DNA of 64,000 bases from Megalobrama amblycephala (taxonomy: Eukaryota > Chordata > Actinopteri > Cypriniformes > Xenocyprididae): positions 49,048,691 through 49,112,690 of the forward strand of contig NC_063045.1 in NCBI RefSeq assembly GCF_018812025.1, given 5' to 3'. Of the stretch, positions 54,178-64,000 are shown piece after piece. Position numbers and translations under genes: made by a program. Every line of letters starts with the position of its first letter. Within the stretch, counting starts at the first letter, position 1. The notes beneath the pieces are model-generated. The model made no database searches, was not told the DNA's origin, and worked only from the letters and a program-made list of their open reading frames with translations.

Positions 54178-54179
54178 TC

Positions 54180-55370
54180 AAATACAAATGGCAGGCCCCT
54201 CCAGACTTGTCAGTTGACCAATCATAGCACAGAACTGGCATAATCAGATACATCAGAATCAGACACAGATCACACATACTAATCCACAGAGATGCTGCAA
54301 GTAAATGCGAAGGGCGCCTTTTACTTAGCACCTGCAGAATCGCTAAAGGAAAGATGAAAAACAAGAAGAGAAACATGACAACTACAACCAACACAATCGC
54401 ATGGCAATTCATAGTTATTGTACAAATTTACAAAATGAAACAAGTTAATTTTACTCAAATATAAGCTACTTAAAGTTCATTGTTCTTAACAGAAAATAAA
54501 CTCTACTGATTATATTACACTAATAAAAATAACTAGCCCAATTGCATTTTGGGGGACGGTCCCCCACCGCATTCTGGGTGGTAAAATCCGCATTTTTGGT
54601 GGGGTTCCCCTGGTAAAATTTGCATTCCAGGGGCTAAATATCATGTTATTTGTGGTCACTTCAACCCGCGGCAACAGTATTAAAGTAGCCAAACTAGGCA
54701 ACATTGATGATCCCTTCTCCCTGCAAATCGCCGTCTAAAGCCACGCGTCCTCCAAAACACATGAACACACACAGACCAGAAACAAGACTACCAGAGACAA
54801 CGTTATTGTATTACATCATGTGTCATTCACAGGTGAGGAAAGTTTACAGTACAGTGAGTAACACTACTACTAAAGAAAAATTAGGTTGTTGCTGTTTGCC
54901 TGCCATTCTCACTCTGTCTGCACAGCGTATGTGAACACGCTGATGACGAATGATGTCTACGAGAACAGGCTGCGCAGTGGTATGCAAACACACACTGACT
55001 GAACACATGCTATCGTTTCATTCAGACCAAATGCAATGATTGAACGAACATTTTATGGTCCTACATCTTCCACAGATTATATATATTTATAAAAATACAT
55101 TTAGACTGCTTAACATAGTGATTGCTATCAGGATATGAGGAGACTTTCAACCAGCCTAAAAAAAGTTTCTGTAGAGAATCATTAGTAGATTAACCTTGGT
55201 GGACTTGAACTTGAAAAAATGGTGTATTGACAACTTTCCACAGTTGAAACAACATACCTTCTGATGTTCATTCATGTTTATTTTTGTGTTAATAACATAA
55301 TTCATTTCGAACTGGTTGTTTGGTTTAATAACCTGTCTGGGCATGTTCATACTGGCTCATTCAGTGATGC
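54180..55370. other. Upstream flank of OR B-2 and spacer, no gene
   Basis: A 117-codon minus-strand frame (54059-54412) with a hydrophobic run is not preserved in the paralogous flank of B-3, where about 80 bp are missing (near 60870), so I do not call it. The rest has short repeats and no recognised gene. Confidence 0.55.
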
Positions 55371-56005
55371 ACAAAGACCATGCATTGTGCACCTGCCCAT
55401 AGGCACATATTACTAACGCGCCCTTTAAATAAAAAAAAAAATACTGCAACTGAAAACGACTGCAAAAACGACCAGTAAAAACCTAGTCTAAAGTCAATGG
55501 CACAGTCGTTTTCAGTTGCCTCAAAATAGCAACACATCAACAATGCACCTGAACACACCTCGTTTTCAGAAAAGGCGCGCCCATGGGTGAACAGATGGGT
55601 GCGAGTGCATATGCAATTTAAACAATGTGGGCACTGGATGTGAAAATGATAACTGCGTCAGGCTGAAACTAGCAAAAAAACACTTGTGTCGTGCCTGCCG
55701 TCGCATTGCGCTGGGTGTACCAATCTGATAGGCCCCCTAATCATCATTTAGTGGCCTGATTCACTGATAGCACCCAAAGTCAAATCTCTGAATATATTAA
55801 CTGTTAATTTCACATTAATTATAGTATCATTATGCAGAAAAACTTTAGAGCTACTGTATCATTTAGACTTACAGACATAATTTATAACACAGGCAAGGTG
55901 AGCCAGAAGAAAATGTGATCAGGTGATGATAGCTAACTAATGATTGATGAAATACAGTAATCATCATGTAGTGGTTCAGTTCACTGATTTTATCCAGAAT
56001 CTAAT

Positions 56006-56476
56006 TGATAGATTTTATGTTGGCATTGAAGGAAAGTGGACAGAGGGCCCTTTGCCCTCTGTTGAAGTTGTATCCTATGTTTTAACATATGGTTTTCTTT
56101 ATGTACCAGAACCATTTCCATATAAGGAACAAGGCTCTACTAGGATTGAATGGGAGACAGGGAATGGTCCCTGCTTTTTGTATTACAAGCATAGGAGAAG
56201 GTCTTTGGGATACCAAGGAACTCCTGGGTACCTGACCGGGAGGTGACCATATTTAGACTTGTTTTTCTATATGTATCACATTCCTATACCATGAGCTATA
56301 TGATGTATTCTCTCTCTCATTGGTTAAACCTATACTACACCCATTGTACTCTTTCTATATATTCTCTCTTCTACTAAATAAACTGAGACTATATTCTCCC
56401 TCAGCACTGAGTAATTGTTTATTCAATTGCCAATTAAGAGGACTGGGATGAGACATTTAGGAGCCGTAATCTAACA
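56006..56476. mobile_element. Solo LTR (471 bp)
   Basis: TGATAGATTTTATG ... GTAATCTAACA with a 5-bp duplication CTAAT (56001-56005 and 56477-56481). The paralogous site near 49550 (CAGAATCTAATCATTTAC) is empty. An AATAAA-like signal occurs near 56377. The open frame 55944-56246 overlaps it and is not a gene. Could be from a gypsy element or an endogenous retrovirus; the sequence does not decide. Confidence 0.85.
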
Positions 56477-56612
56477 CTAATCATTAGCATGAGTTTTTAT
56501 TTTTACATTATTGTGTATTGTAATCCTAGAATGCTACCACATGATACCCTTCAATGTTGTGATATTTCAAGTTTTTTTAAACTCATTAGACAGTTTTGAC
56601 TTATCAAATCAC

Positions 56613-56750
56613 TGACACACACAGACATCAAGAATCAGTGTATGAATCTCAACAATGGTGACAATCAACAAATAATTCAGATAAACTTTTCGTTTGTTGA
56701 TTGTCACCATTGTTGAGATTCATAAACTGATTCTTGATGCCTGTGTGTCT
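56613..56750. repeat. Palindrome, copy 2
   Basis: Counterpart of 49699-49844 in the B-3 unit, arms still almost fully complementary. Confidence 0.75.
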
Positions 56751-57266
56751 AAAAGATCGCAGCTCTAAACATTTTTTGCATAATGATTTTATAAAATCTT
56801 TTACAGTATTTGAGTGTCATAACATTAATGCGACAATATCACAGGGCGGATATAATTAACAATGTGAAATTAACAGATAATATATTCAGAGATTTAATCT
56901 TTGGATATTAAGAGTGAATCAGAAATTACAATTTTGTCAAGTGGCAACAACACCTCAGTTTCTCTTGGTTCACCTTGTTACAAAAAACATACTTTATAAA
57001 CACACAGTTATAACAGCCAGAAAAAAAACTAATATTAATAAGTCAAGAGCCCAATTAAAGAAAACAAGAATCACCATAATGGTGACTTCAAACTAAACTA
57101 TTATTTTCAATAAGACATCAACATCTAAACCTCTGTTAATTCTCAATAAATATTTTTATGCATGTATGAAAGAAATAAAGTCAAACTAGTTTTTAATAAG
57201 TGAAGCTGTTGTTTAGTAGTAATCATCCTCTGCTGAGATCTGAGATCTGTTTGTGTTTAGTGTTCT

Positions 57267-58101
57267 ATGTTTAATGATGACACCCAGATTTACCTAGCCC
57301 TATCACCTAACGACTACAGCCCCATTGACTCCCTGTGCCAATGCATTGATGAAATTAAAAATTGGATGTGTCTAAACTTCCTTCAGTTAAACAAAGACAA
57401 AACTGAAATCATTGCATTTGGAAACAAAGATGAAGTTCTCAAAGTGAACATGTACCTTCACTCTAGGGGTCAAACAACTAAAAATCAAGTCAGGAATCTT
57501 GGTGTGATTTTGGAGTCAGACCTGAGTTTCAGTAGCCATGTAAAGACAATAACTAAATCAGCATATTATCATCTCAAAAATATTGCAAGAATTAGATGCT
57601 TTGTCTCCAGTCAAGACTTAGAGAAACTTGTTCATGCTTTCATTACCAGCCGGGTGGATTATTGGAATGGGCTCCTCACTGGTCTTCCCAAAAAGACCAT
57701 AAGACAGCTGCAGCTCGTACAGAATGCTGCTGCCAGGATTCTGAGCAGAACCCAAAAACATGAACACATCACACCAGTCCTCAGGTCCTTGCACTGGCTT
57801 CCAGTTGCATTTAGAATTGATTTTAAAGTACTGTTACTTGTTTATAAATCACTCAATGGTCTAGGACCTCAATACATTGCAGATATGCTCATAGAATATA
57901 AACCTAACAGATCACTCAGATCATCAGGATCGTCATTTAGAAATACCAAGGGTTCACTCAAAGCAAGGAGAGTCTGCTTTTAGCTGTTACGCCAGCCGCA
58001 GCTGGAACCAGCTTCCAGAAGAGATCAGGTGTGCTCCAACAGTAGCCACATTCAAATCCAGACTCAAAACATATCTTTTTATATATGCATTTGCTGATTG
58101 A
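57267..58101 (+). pseudogene. LINE reverse transcriptase C-terminal remnant
   Basis: The 238-codon frame (57267-57983) starts at the RT catalytic region, where FNDDTQIYL stands in the place of the usual YADD-type box. It continues with LQLNKDKTEII, GVILESDLSF, FITSRVDYWNGLLTGLP, LQLVQNAAARIL and ITPVLRSLHWLPV, hallmarks of L2/CR1 RT. A one-base frame change near 57960-57975 cuts off the last 40 or so residues, which are still visible in the next frame (WNQLPEEI, TFKSRLKTYLF) up to 58101. Nonfunctional. Confidence 0.88.
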
Positions 58102-58820
58102 GCACTGTGCTATGTCCGAACTGTTTGCACTTTATTTTATACGTATTATCTTTTTATTCTTTTAATTCCTTTTCCTGTTTTTATTTCATTTTTAATGTAT
58201 TTTATATCTTTTATGTATCATCTTGTTATTCTGACTTTTAATGTATTTTAAATATTGCTGTCTGGTTGAAAGAGCTGGGAGAATTAGGAAGAAAGTGATT
58301 AGGTTAAAATTTGGTAAATTTGGATAAGGAGACAAACCATGGGGAAATTTAAGCTGTAGTGCATGGTTAAGATATCTCTGGATTACAGTCAGGACACTTT
58401 CCAAAGGGGGAAATTTCCAAAGGGGAAATTTGAACTGCGTTGCATAGATAAGATATCTCCGGAAGGGGGATTAGGGCTGTGTGGTGCAGTTTGAGGTGTC
58501 TTGGCAAAAGGGGAGATTGAAACTGTGTTTATCAGTTTGAAGTGCCTTAACAGGTAGCAGTCCTGTCGTGTGAGGAAGATCCATTCAGATCCGCTCTGAT
58601 GGATAGATCCGTTTAGATCCACTCTGATGGACAACAACAACGACAACAACAACAACAAACTCCCTGAGACTTCCTAGCTCTTCCATCCAGATAGCAAAAT
58701 TCTCTGTTTTTACTGTTATTTCTATTCCTTATGTTCTATTTTTATTATTCTTTTTTATGTAAAGCACTTTGAATTACCATTGTGTATGAAATGTGCTATA
58801 CAAATAAAATTGCCTTGCCT
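57270..58820 (+). mobile_element. 5'-truncated LINE (L2/CR1-like)
   Basis: Only the end of the reverse transcriptase and the 3' tail are present. The 3' end has AAAGCACTTTGAATTACC and closes with a TGCCT-type repeat (ATTGCCTTGCCTT), typical of L2/CR1-group LINEs. The paralogous site near 51335-51350 is uninterrupted, so both edges are supported to within a few bases. Confidence 0.88.
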
Positions 58821-59381
58821 TGGGATTTAAAGTGTTTCTGTATTGTCTGATTTTTGTGAGGTTACCATTGTGCTGAAGAGTAGTGCCTGTGCTTCAATCG
58901 AGGACGGGCCAGCAAACATTGATGTTGTGCTTTAGGTTGTTTTGTTTGAAAAACATTAACTGTGTAGTTGCCAATGTAGTGATGCATGTGTTATTGAAAC
59001 GATTAAGTGCAAAAGATTTGCATTTCACAATGAAAGTGTTTGATAAAAATAATTCATGAAAAGACTGTAAAATAAAGACTTCAATGTATGTCAGAACAAA
59101 AGAAATTCACACTAAAAGAACAATGATTTAACCTTCACATTATTTGTTTTATTGTTGTTGTTGTAGTTTTTTTTTCATAATGTAAATTGTGGCTTACATT
59201 ACAGTAGTTTGTTAGTGGTTTCAAAATTTGTTAATGAGGTCATGATACCTGTTGTCTGGCTTTTTATAGAACCTGTGATATTATAGAAGCATACATTATT
59301 CTAAACATTCACAGAAAAAAGAAAAAAAAAAGAGAAAAGTGTCTAAAAGTAATAATGTGATTACAATGTTGATAAAGACGT

Positions 59382-60341
59382 TTATTTTGGAGATGGGAAT
59401 ATGATTCTCTGTTTAAGAAGCCTTTTCACAGACACCATGAACTCCTCCGTCATGAATGTGTAGATTATAGGGTTAAGCATTGGAGGAAGCGCAGAGGTCA
59501 GAGAGAGATTGATGATCCTTGTGTTAGTGTTAATAATGGACGAAAGTGCATATGTAAAAGTGATGGGTACATAATATATGGCAACTAATATTAAATGAGC
59601 AGTACATGTCTTTGTGGCTCTTTGACGGTCTTGTGGGGTTGTGATTCTGAACAATGTTACAGCTATGCATGTATATGAAAAGATAATAAAAAATGCAGGA
59701 AACCCGAGAATCATTATTGGATACAATCTGCCTATCACATAACTTGGAAAATTATTGCTACAGGCAGAACGATATATAGGCCCATGATCACAGTAGAAAC
59801 TGTTTATGATGACAATAACTCTGCAAAAAGAAAGTCTACTAATGAAAATTGTAGCAGTAATTATCACAAACAGTGCCACTGCCCATGTGACTGCAACTAT
59901 AACAAGCATTGATCTATGGGTCATAATCATATGATACCTCAGTGGTAAACAAATGGCTATGAATCTGTCAAAAGACAGAACAGCTAGCGTTAGTGACTGC
60001 GCTGAAAGAAATAAAAAGACAGAGAACATATTGTACAAACACAATCCATATGGGATCAACTGATTCCCAAAAAAAAATGTGTCCAGTAGCTGAGGGATCA
60101 CAGCGGTACTCTCACAAACGTCTGACAGTGATAAATTAAAGACAGCGATATATTTAGGAGTGTGAAGATTTCTGTCTATAATGATAACAAACATGAGGCA
60201 GGAGTTTCCAAGCACAGTAATAATGTATACAAAAAACAAGAATATATAATAGTATCTCACGTGAGGTATACCAGAAAAACCACTGATGTAGAAATAAGAT
60301 GGAATAGAAATATTCCTGTTTTCAGCGAAATCTTCATTCAT
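59382..60341 (-). CDS. Odorant receptor, type B-3
   Basis: Intact 319-residue OR. Start ATG at 60339-60341; the acceptor is CCCAGACAG|GATAAAC (AG at 60373-60374), so the longer frame to 60425 is intronic. It shows NIS near the N-terminus, VLGNSCLM, RNLHTPKYIAVF, LSFDRFIAICLPL, FYCDHGPIYRSAC, RATKTCTAH and PMLNPIIYTFMTEEF. Close paralogue of B-2, with differences mostly in TM3-TM5 and the N-terminus (NEDFAENRN against NQDFAVNRN). Confidence 0.93.
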   Translation of the reverse strand: MNEDFAENRNISIPSYFYISGFSGIPHVRYYYIFLFFVYIITVLGNSCLMFVIIIDRNLHTPKYIAVFNLSLSDVCESTAVIPQLLDTFFFGNQLIPYGLCLYNMFSVFLFLSAQSLTLAVLSFDRFIAICLPLRYHMIMTHRSMLVIVAVTWAVALFVIITATIFISRLSFCRVIVIINSFYCDHGPIYRSACSNNFPSYVIGRLYPIMILGFPAFFIIFSYTCIAVTLFRITTPQDRQRATKTCTAHLILVAIYYVPITFTYALSSIINTNTRIINLSLTSALPPMLNPIIYTFMTEEFMVSVKRLLKQRIIFPSPK

Positions 60342-60700
60342 GGTCAGTTCAAACACTGATCTTGTGTTTATCCTGTCTGGGAAGAAAATGAGTACATTAT
60401 TCAGAGTTGTAAGTAATGATTTCATTATGCTATTTTCCTCTACAACAAATATTGCAATATGGGAATGTCAGATAGATACTTTTACTCCAATTTGACCTTA
60501 AGCAATTATAATTCATTATTTTTTGCCATTATACTTTATCCTTGCAAATCAAGACCAAAAATATGAGCATATTACATATTTCAAGCTCTAAAATCGATTA
60601 TATTTTAAAATGCATCTTAAAAAACAGCCAAATTAAACAAATTAAAGATTTCGTATATAACATGCAAGATTTCAGAATCATTAGCTATGGGGGTACTCAC

Positions 60701-60795
60701 AGAAAGGTGAAGAGCTGCACAATACAGTAAAGCTAATACAGGCACACAGTGCTGTAAAAAGACTTTCTCTGACCTCATATGTACTGAACTATACA
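60701..60795 (-). promoter_or_regulatory. TATA-like box, 5' noncoding exon and donor of OR B-3
   Basis: Donor |GTGAGTAC at 60700-60693, the conserved CAGCACTGTGTGCCTGTATT segment, and TGTATAG at 60789-60795. The intron is about 330 bp, the uninterrupted form of the B-2 intron. Confidence 0.58.
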
Positions 60796-60959
60796 TCCCT
60801 CATATACAAATGGCAGGCCTCTCCAGACTTGTCAGTTGACCAATCATTGCACAGAACTGGCATAATCATAATCACTAAAGGAAAGATAAAAAACAAGAAG
60901 AGAAATGCAACAATTACAGCCAACACAGTCTCATGGCAATTCATAGTTATTGTGTATTT

Positions 60960-61190
60960 TGGCTCTTTGAAAGAAAAACTCTTTGTCTGAACTTGATTTA
61001 AACATGATCTCCACCTGATGGAAACGTGTTATCTCTACTCAAATACTTAATGTAGGTCGAACTTGATTAAATTAAGTTATTTGGAAACATCTAAGATCAG
61101 TTGAGTTAACACAATTCTGTTTAATACATCCTTGATGTTTAAATCTTGTGGAACCACTGTCAATGATTGCAGTTCAGCCAAGGAGTCAAC
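60960..61190. other. AT-rich spacer, no gene
   Basis: Nothing recognised. Confidence 0.6.
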
Positions 61191-61194
61191 TCAA

Positions 61195-61310
61195 GTCACC
61201 TTTATTTATAGTGCTTTTTACAATGCATATTGTGTCAAAGCAGTTTTACAGTGATAACTGCACAGCAGCACCAGAAGAAAATGGTGTCATTGTCCAGCTT
61301 AAGTAAGTTC
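61195..61310. repeat. Interspersed repeat tail (CAAGTCACCTTTATTTATAG)
   Basis: Text of the type CAAGTCACCTTTATTTATAG ... AAAGCAGTTTTACAGTGATA is common as dispersed repeats in cyprinid genomes. Class not determined. Confidence 0.55.
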
Positions 61311-61559
61311 AGTATTGATTCATTCCTTTGTAAAAATCAATAGTTATTAATTTAGTTAATTCATCTATTGGCTCTGGAGAAAACAGTGATGTCATCATTC
61401 AGCTCAGTTCAGCTACCCCCGATGCATGTCCTCCATCTGATCTGGATACGGCCCGGATCCGACTGACTACGGTAGACCTCAGGATAAACAGAGAGATTAA
61501 TATTAGCGTAGACGCTATTCTTCTTCTGATGTAACAAGTACATCGGGTGTTATAGGAAT

Positions 61560-61910
61560 GCTAATAATAATTTGTTACATTTATATAGCACTTTTCTGGG
61601 TACTCTAAGCCCTTTACATATGGAAGGGGGAATCTCCTCAACCACCACCAATGTGCAGCATCCACCTGGATGATGCGATGGCAGCCATATTGTGCCAGAA
61701 CACCCACACCAGCTTATTGGTGGAGAGGAGACAGAGTGATGAAGCCAATCAGTATATGCGGATGATTAGGAGGCCATGATGGACATTGGGCAAATTTGGC
61801 CAGGATGTCGGGGTTACAACCGTACTCTTTTTTGAAGGACATCCTGGGATTTTTTAATGACCACAGAGAGTCAGGACCTCCATTTAACTTCTCTTCTGAA
61901 GGACATAGCT
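61560..61910. repeat. Interspersed repeat (CATTTATATAGCACTTTTCT)
   Basis: Noncoding repeat beginning near TTACATTTATATAGCACTTT and containing CCAATGTGCAGCATCCACCT. Dispersed in fish genomes by my recollection; not classified here. Confidence 0.5.
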
Positions 61911-63190
61911 AATTATAGCTTTTCTTTATACATGTTAGCCAACCAAAAGATGGTACTGGTTACATCCATGGCATTCCCAAAGTAGGCACTTTTCTATTAA
62001 AGGGGACAACGGATGCCAATTTTCCACAAGGTAGTATGATTCTTTAGAGTCTTCATGAAAAATCTATAACATACTTTGATTAAAATTTCTTAATGGTTGT
62101 GTAAAAAAACACCCTTTTTACTTTACTTTACTATGTTCACAGCTACCCATTTCGGTGCATGTCCCTTTAAATAATAATGAGCTACTGTTCACCCTTAATG
62201 CACCTTAATGCATTTTTCATTATAAAAGTGCAGTTATGAATTAGAGTGAGAAGGTTCTAAATAGAAATGACGACATATATGTTTGTTCGACTGTATTATT
62301 TTGATAATGAACAAGCTGTGATGTCACGTTTGCAGTGCTTTGTGTGCTCGTGAGGAGCCGGCACTATCAAACAGCAGTCTTTGCAAGGGACTTGCCTCAT
62401 CATCATGGCAACGGTTCGTGGCCAGGTCAGATTACGTCAGAGTTTGTTGGAAAATCATACCACACTGCTCAGATGTTCTGCAACACGACAAACACCGATT
62501 AAACATGTTCAGTCTTGTGAAAACAAACTCCGACCAACAGCAACAGACGCTGACAGGGGTATCACATGCATACCACACTAGCTGCGTCTCAATTCGGAGG
62601 CTGCGTCCTGATCCAGCAAACTCCAACAGACGTGTTTGTTGGAGTTTATCTGTGCAGTGTGAACTGGCCTTTAACTGTAGCCACATTCGTCGTGGAACTT
62701 GCTAACTAACTAGCATATTATTAGGAAAGGCGATTTGCATAAGATTCATAAAAATAAAAAAAACCATCCTATAAATACAAAGTTCTGGCATGAAACTCTA
62801 ATGGGCAGGCTAATAGGTCCTTTAACACAACCTGCTAATTATCGCATCATTATCTATAGGTCACAGATTGGTTCACATTGGTTCCTGCTGTATTAGTAGC
62901 CAATGAGCTTGCATGCTTAATCTTTAAATACATGAGTTGGCATTGCTTAGCAGTGCAGCGTGCTTCAGAAACCCTCCACCTTCCCCAGCTCCACCTGTAT
63001 AGATCTGCTATGGTTATTCATGTACATTATACTGTACAGCAGCAGCATGTCTTACTTGCTCACAGCAGCGTGTCGTGTATGTATTGGCAGTAGCAAGTCC
63101 CGTACAGCAATAATCAGCAGCAGCAGCAGCAGCAATAAAGCAGCAGTGTAGCAGATCTATTCCGCCAAGACCAAATATATCTACATTGTC
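61910..63190. other. Intergenic, no gene recognised
   Basis: Mixed-composition spacer. Overlapping open frames at 62340-62705 on both strands lack domains. A CAG microsatellite lies at 63113-63134. Confidence 0.5.
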
Positions 63191-63195
63191 ATATC

Positions 63196-63269
63196 TGTCA
63201 TGACAACTCTCAGAGTGTTTGGCATGGTCATATTACACCATGCCAAACACTCCGAGAGTTGACATGACA
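63196..63269. ncRNA. Compact 32-bp hairpin, candidate small-RNA precursor or tiny MITE
   Basis: Arms 63196-63227 and 63238-63269 are complementary except at two positions, with a 10-base loop (TCATATTACA). The 74-base length and near-perfect pairing fit a microRNA-like precursor, but also an inverted repeat left by a small transposon. I do not recognise the mature sequence as a known microRNA. Confidence 0.35.
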
Positions 63270-63880
63270 GAACTAGTTTACTTAAATGATCTGGGTTTAC
63301 CTTAACTTTTTTTTTTACAGTATACAATCTGTTTACGGTCCAGTGATGTTATGTTAGTGATGGAAAATTAATTTTCATGTTTTATTGAAACTATTTGTTT
63401 TTATCATTATAGTGATTAGTGTTTCCTTAAATTAGACACTTGACCCTCAATGTTTATTACATTACTTATCTTTAATAGGTGTAATAGTGTTTCATTAAGA
63501 TTATTTATGCATTGATAAAGAAAAAGACTTAGTGTCAAAATGATCAAATTCAACTAAAGTTTTCTGCTTTTGTTACATTCAATTGACTGTCATAAAAATA
63601 AAAAGTGGAATGTAATTGTAGTAAGGTTGAGGTATTAATGAATTGTGAAAATGTCCTATTGAACAAATGCAATGTTTTGATTGATCTCAAGTTGGGGTGC
63701 AAAGTCTGTTTGCCTGATGACTTAATTTGAATTAATTTTCATATTTACATTGTTGAGGCGACATATATCATGAAGTGATTTTGTAGGATTTCTAATTAGC
63801 ATTTCCATTAAAAGTTCTTCAAGTCGATTAAATCAAAGTGGGGTCCAAGAACAATAAGATTCTGCAGGGGAATATAAAGG
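63270..63880. other. AT-rich spacer, no gene
   Basis: Nothing recognised apart from low-complexity T and A runs. Confidence 0.55.
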
Positions 63881-63887
63881 ATTTTCA

Positions 63888-63985
63888 TCATGATATGGCC
63901 AATTTTAAGCAGAGGCAAAGCAATGCAGAAAAATTAGATGATGATTAGTATTATATTGGAGTACAAATAAGGTGAACAAAGACAT
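63888..63985 (-). pseudogene. Odorant receptor fragment at the window edge
   Basis: CAATTTTAAGCAGAGGCAAA, then AGCAATGCAGAAA and GATGATGATTAGTATTA, align with the plus-strand text of the type-A ORs at 41050-41110 (TM5 end to the third inner loop). Small indels already break the frame. The match appears to end before 64000, so this is probably an isolated relic; it could also be part of a larger pseudogene beyond the edge. Confidence 0.65.
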
Positions 63986-64000
63986 TGTCAGATGAAGCTG

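Larger units (their letters stand above)
49080..54420. repeat. Type-B OR duplicated unit, copy with OR B-2
   Basis: Collinear with 55370-60960 after removing insertions: shared palindrome, OR downstream flank, OR exon, intron, first exon and upstream region. Insertions unique to this copy: 49889-50995, 51410-51637 and 53575-53934. Confidence 0.8.
55370..60960. repeat. Type-B OR duplicated unit, copy with OR B-3
   Basis: Partner of 49080-54420. Insertions unique to this copy: solo LTR 56006-56476 and LINE 57270-58820. The first exon and the upstream CAGAACTGGCATAATC region are included. Confidence 0.8.

Noticed and set aside
54059..54412. 117-codon hydrophobic minus-strand frame upstream of OR B-2 as a membrane protein
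   Set aside because: The paralogous flank of OR B-3 lacks about 80 bp of it and the frame is not kept; it overlaps the inferred first exon and promoter.
55944..56246. 100-codon plus-strand frame
   Set aside because: It spans the left edge of a solo LTR insertion, so it cannot be an ancestral gene.

Overview
This window is vertebrate nuclear DNA, almost certainly from a teleost and most likely a cyprinid. It is AT-rich, has no operon-like gene packing, and is dominated by single-coding-exon odorant receptor (OR) genes embedded in fish-type transposons: Ty3/gypsy LTR elements, hAT and TA-flanked nonautonomous DNA elements, an L2/CR1-like LINE and solo LTRs. No rRNA gene, functional tRNA gene, CRISPR array or bacterial feature is present.

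Layout. All seven intact ORs lie on the minus strand and form two subfamilies. Type A is at 3754-4758, 14616-15614, 36959-37966 and 40758-41756. Type B is at 46611-47570, 52429-53388 and 59382-60341. Each coding exon is preceded by a splice acceptor, a short intron and a conserved noncoding first exon with a TATA-like box. The first-exon/promoter sequence differs between types A and B. A broken type-A pseudogene lies at 6456-6821 and a fragment runs toward the right edge at 63888-63985. Small fossil pieces of a type-B-like receptor sit about 300-500 bp downstream of every type-A gene.

The left half is rebuilt by LTR elements, all coding on the minus strand: a gutted chromovirus (21-2574), a second chromovirus with several internal deletions (8716-12835, 5-bp target duplication ACCTG), a large young gypsy element (17778-27705, 4-bp target duplication CCTA) and a nonautonomous LTR element (32161-33699). 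The 9.9-kb element is the most complete. Its gag carries a PNMA-like N-terminal region and a zinc knuckle. It appears to make Gag-Pol by a -1 ribosomal frameshift at U UUA AAC, followed six bases later by a predicted H-type pseudoknot. One frame break lies near the end of integrase.

A tandem segmental duplication (7791-17334 and 17335-30620) underlies the left half. The two copies serve as empty-site controls for each other and show that the second copy lost its OR gene by a deletion of about 2.45 kb. In the right half the units around the ORs at 52429 and 59382 are a second duplicated pair, distinguished by at least five transposon insertions.

The ORs are expected to act as seven-transmembrane, G-protein-coupled receptors in olfactory sensory neurons. 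The rest of the window records how local duplication, deletion and transposition built and eroded the cluster.
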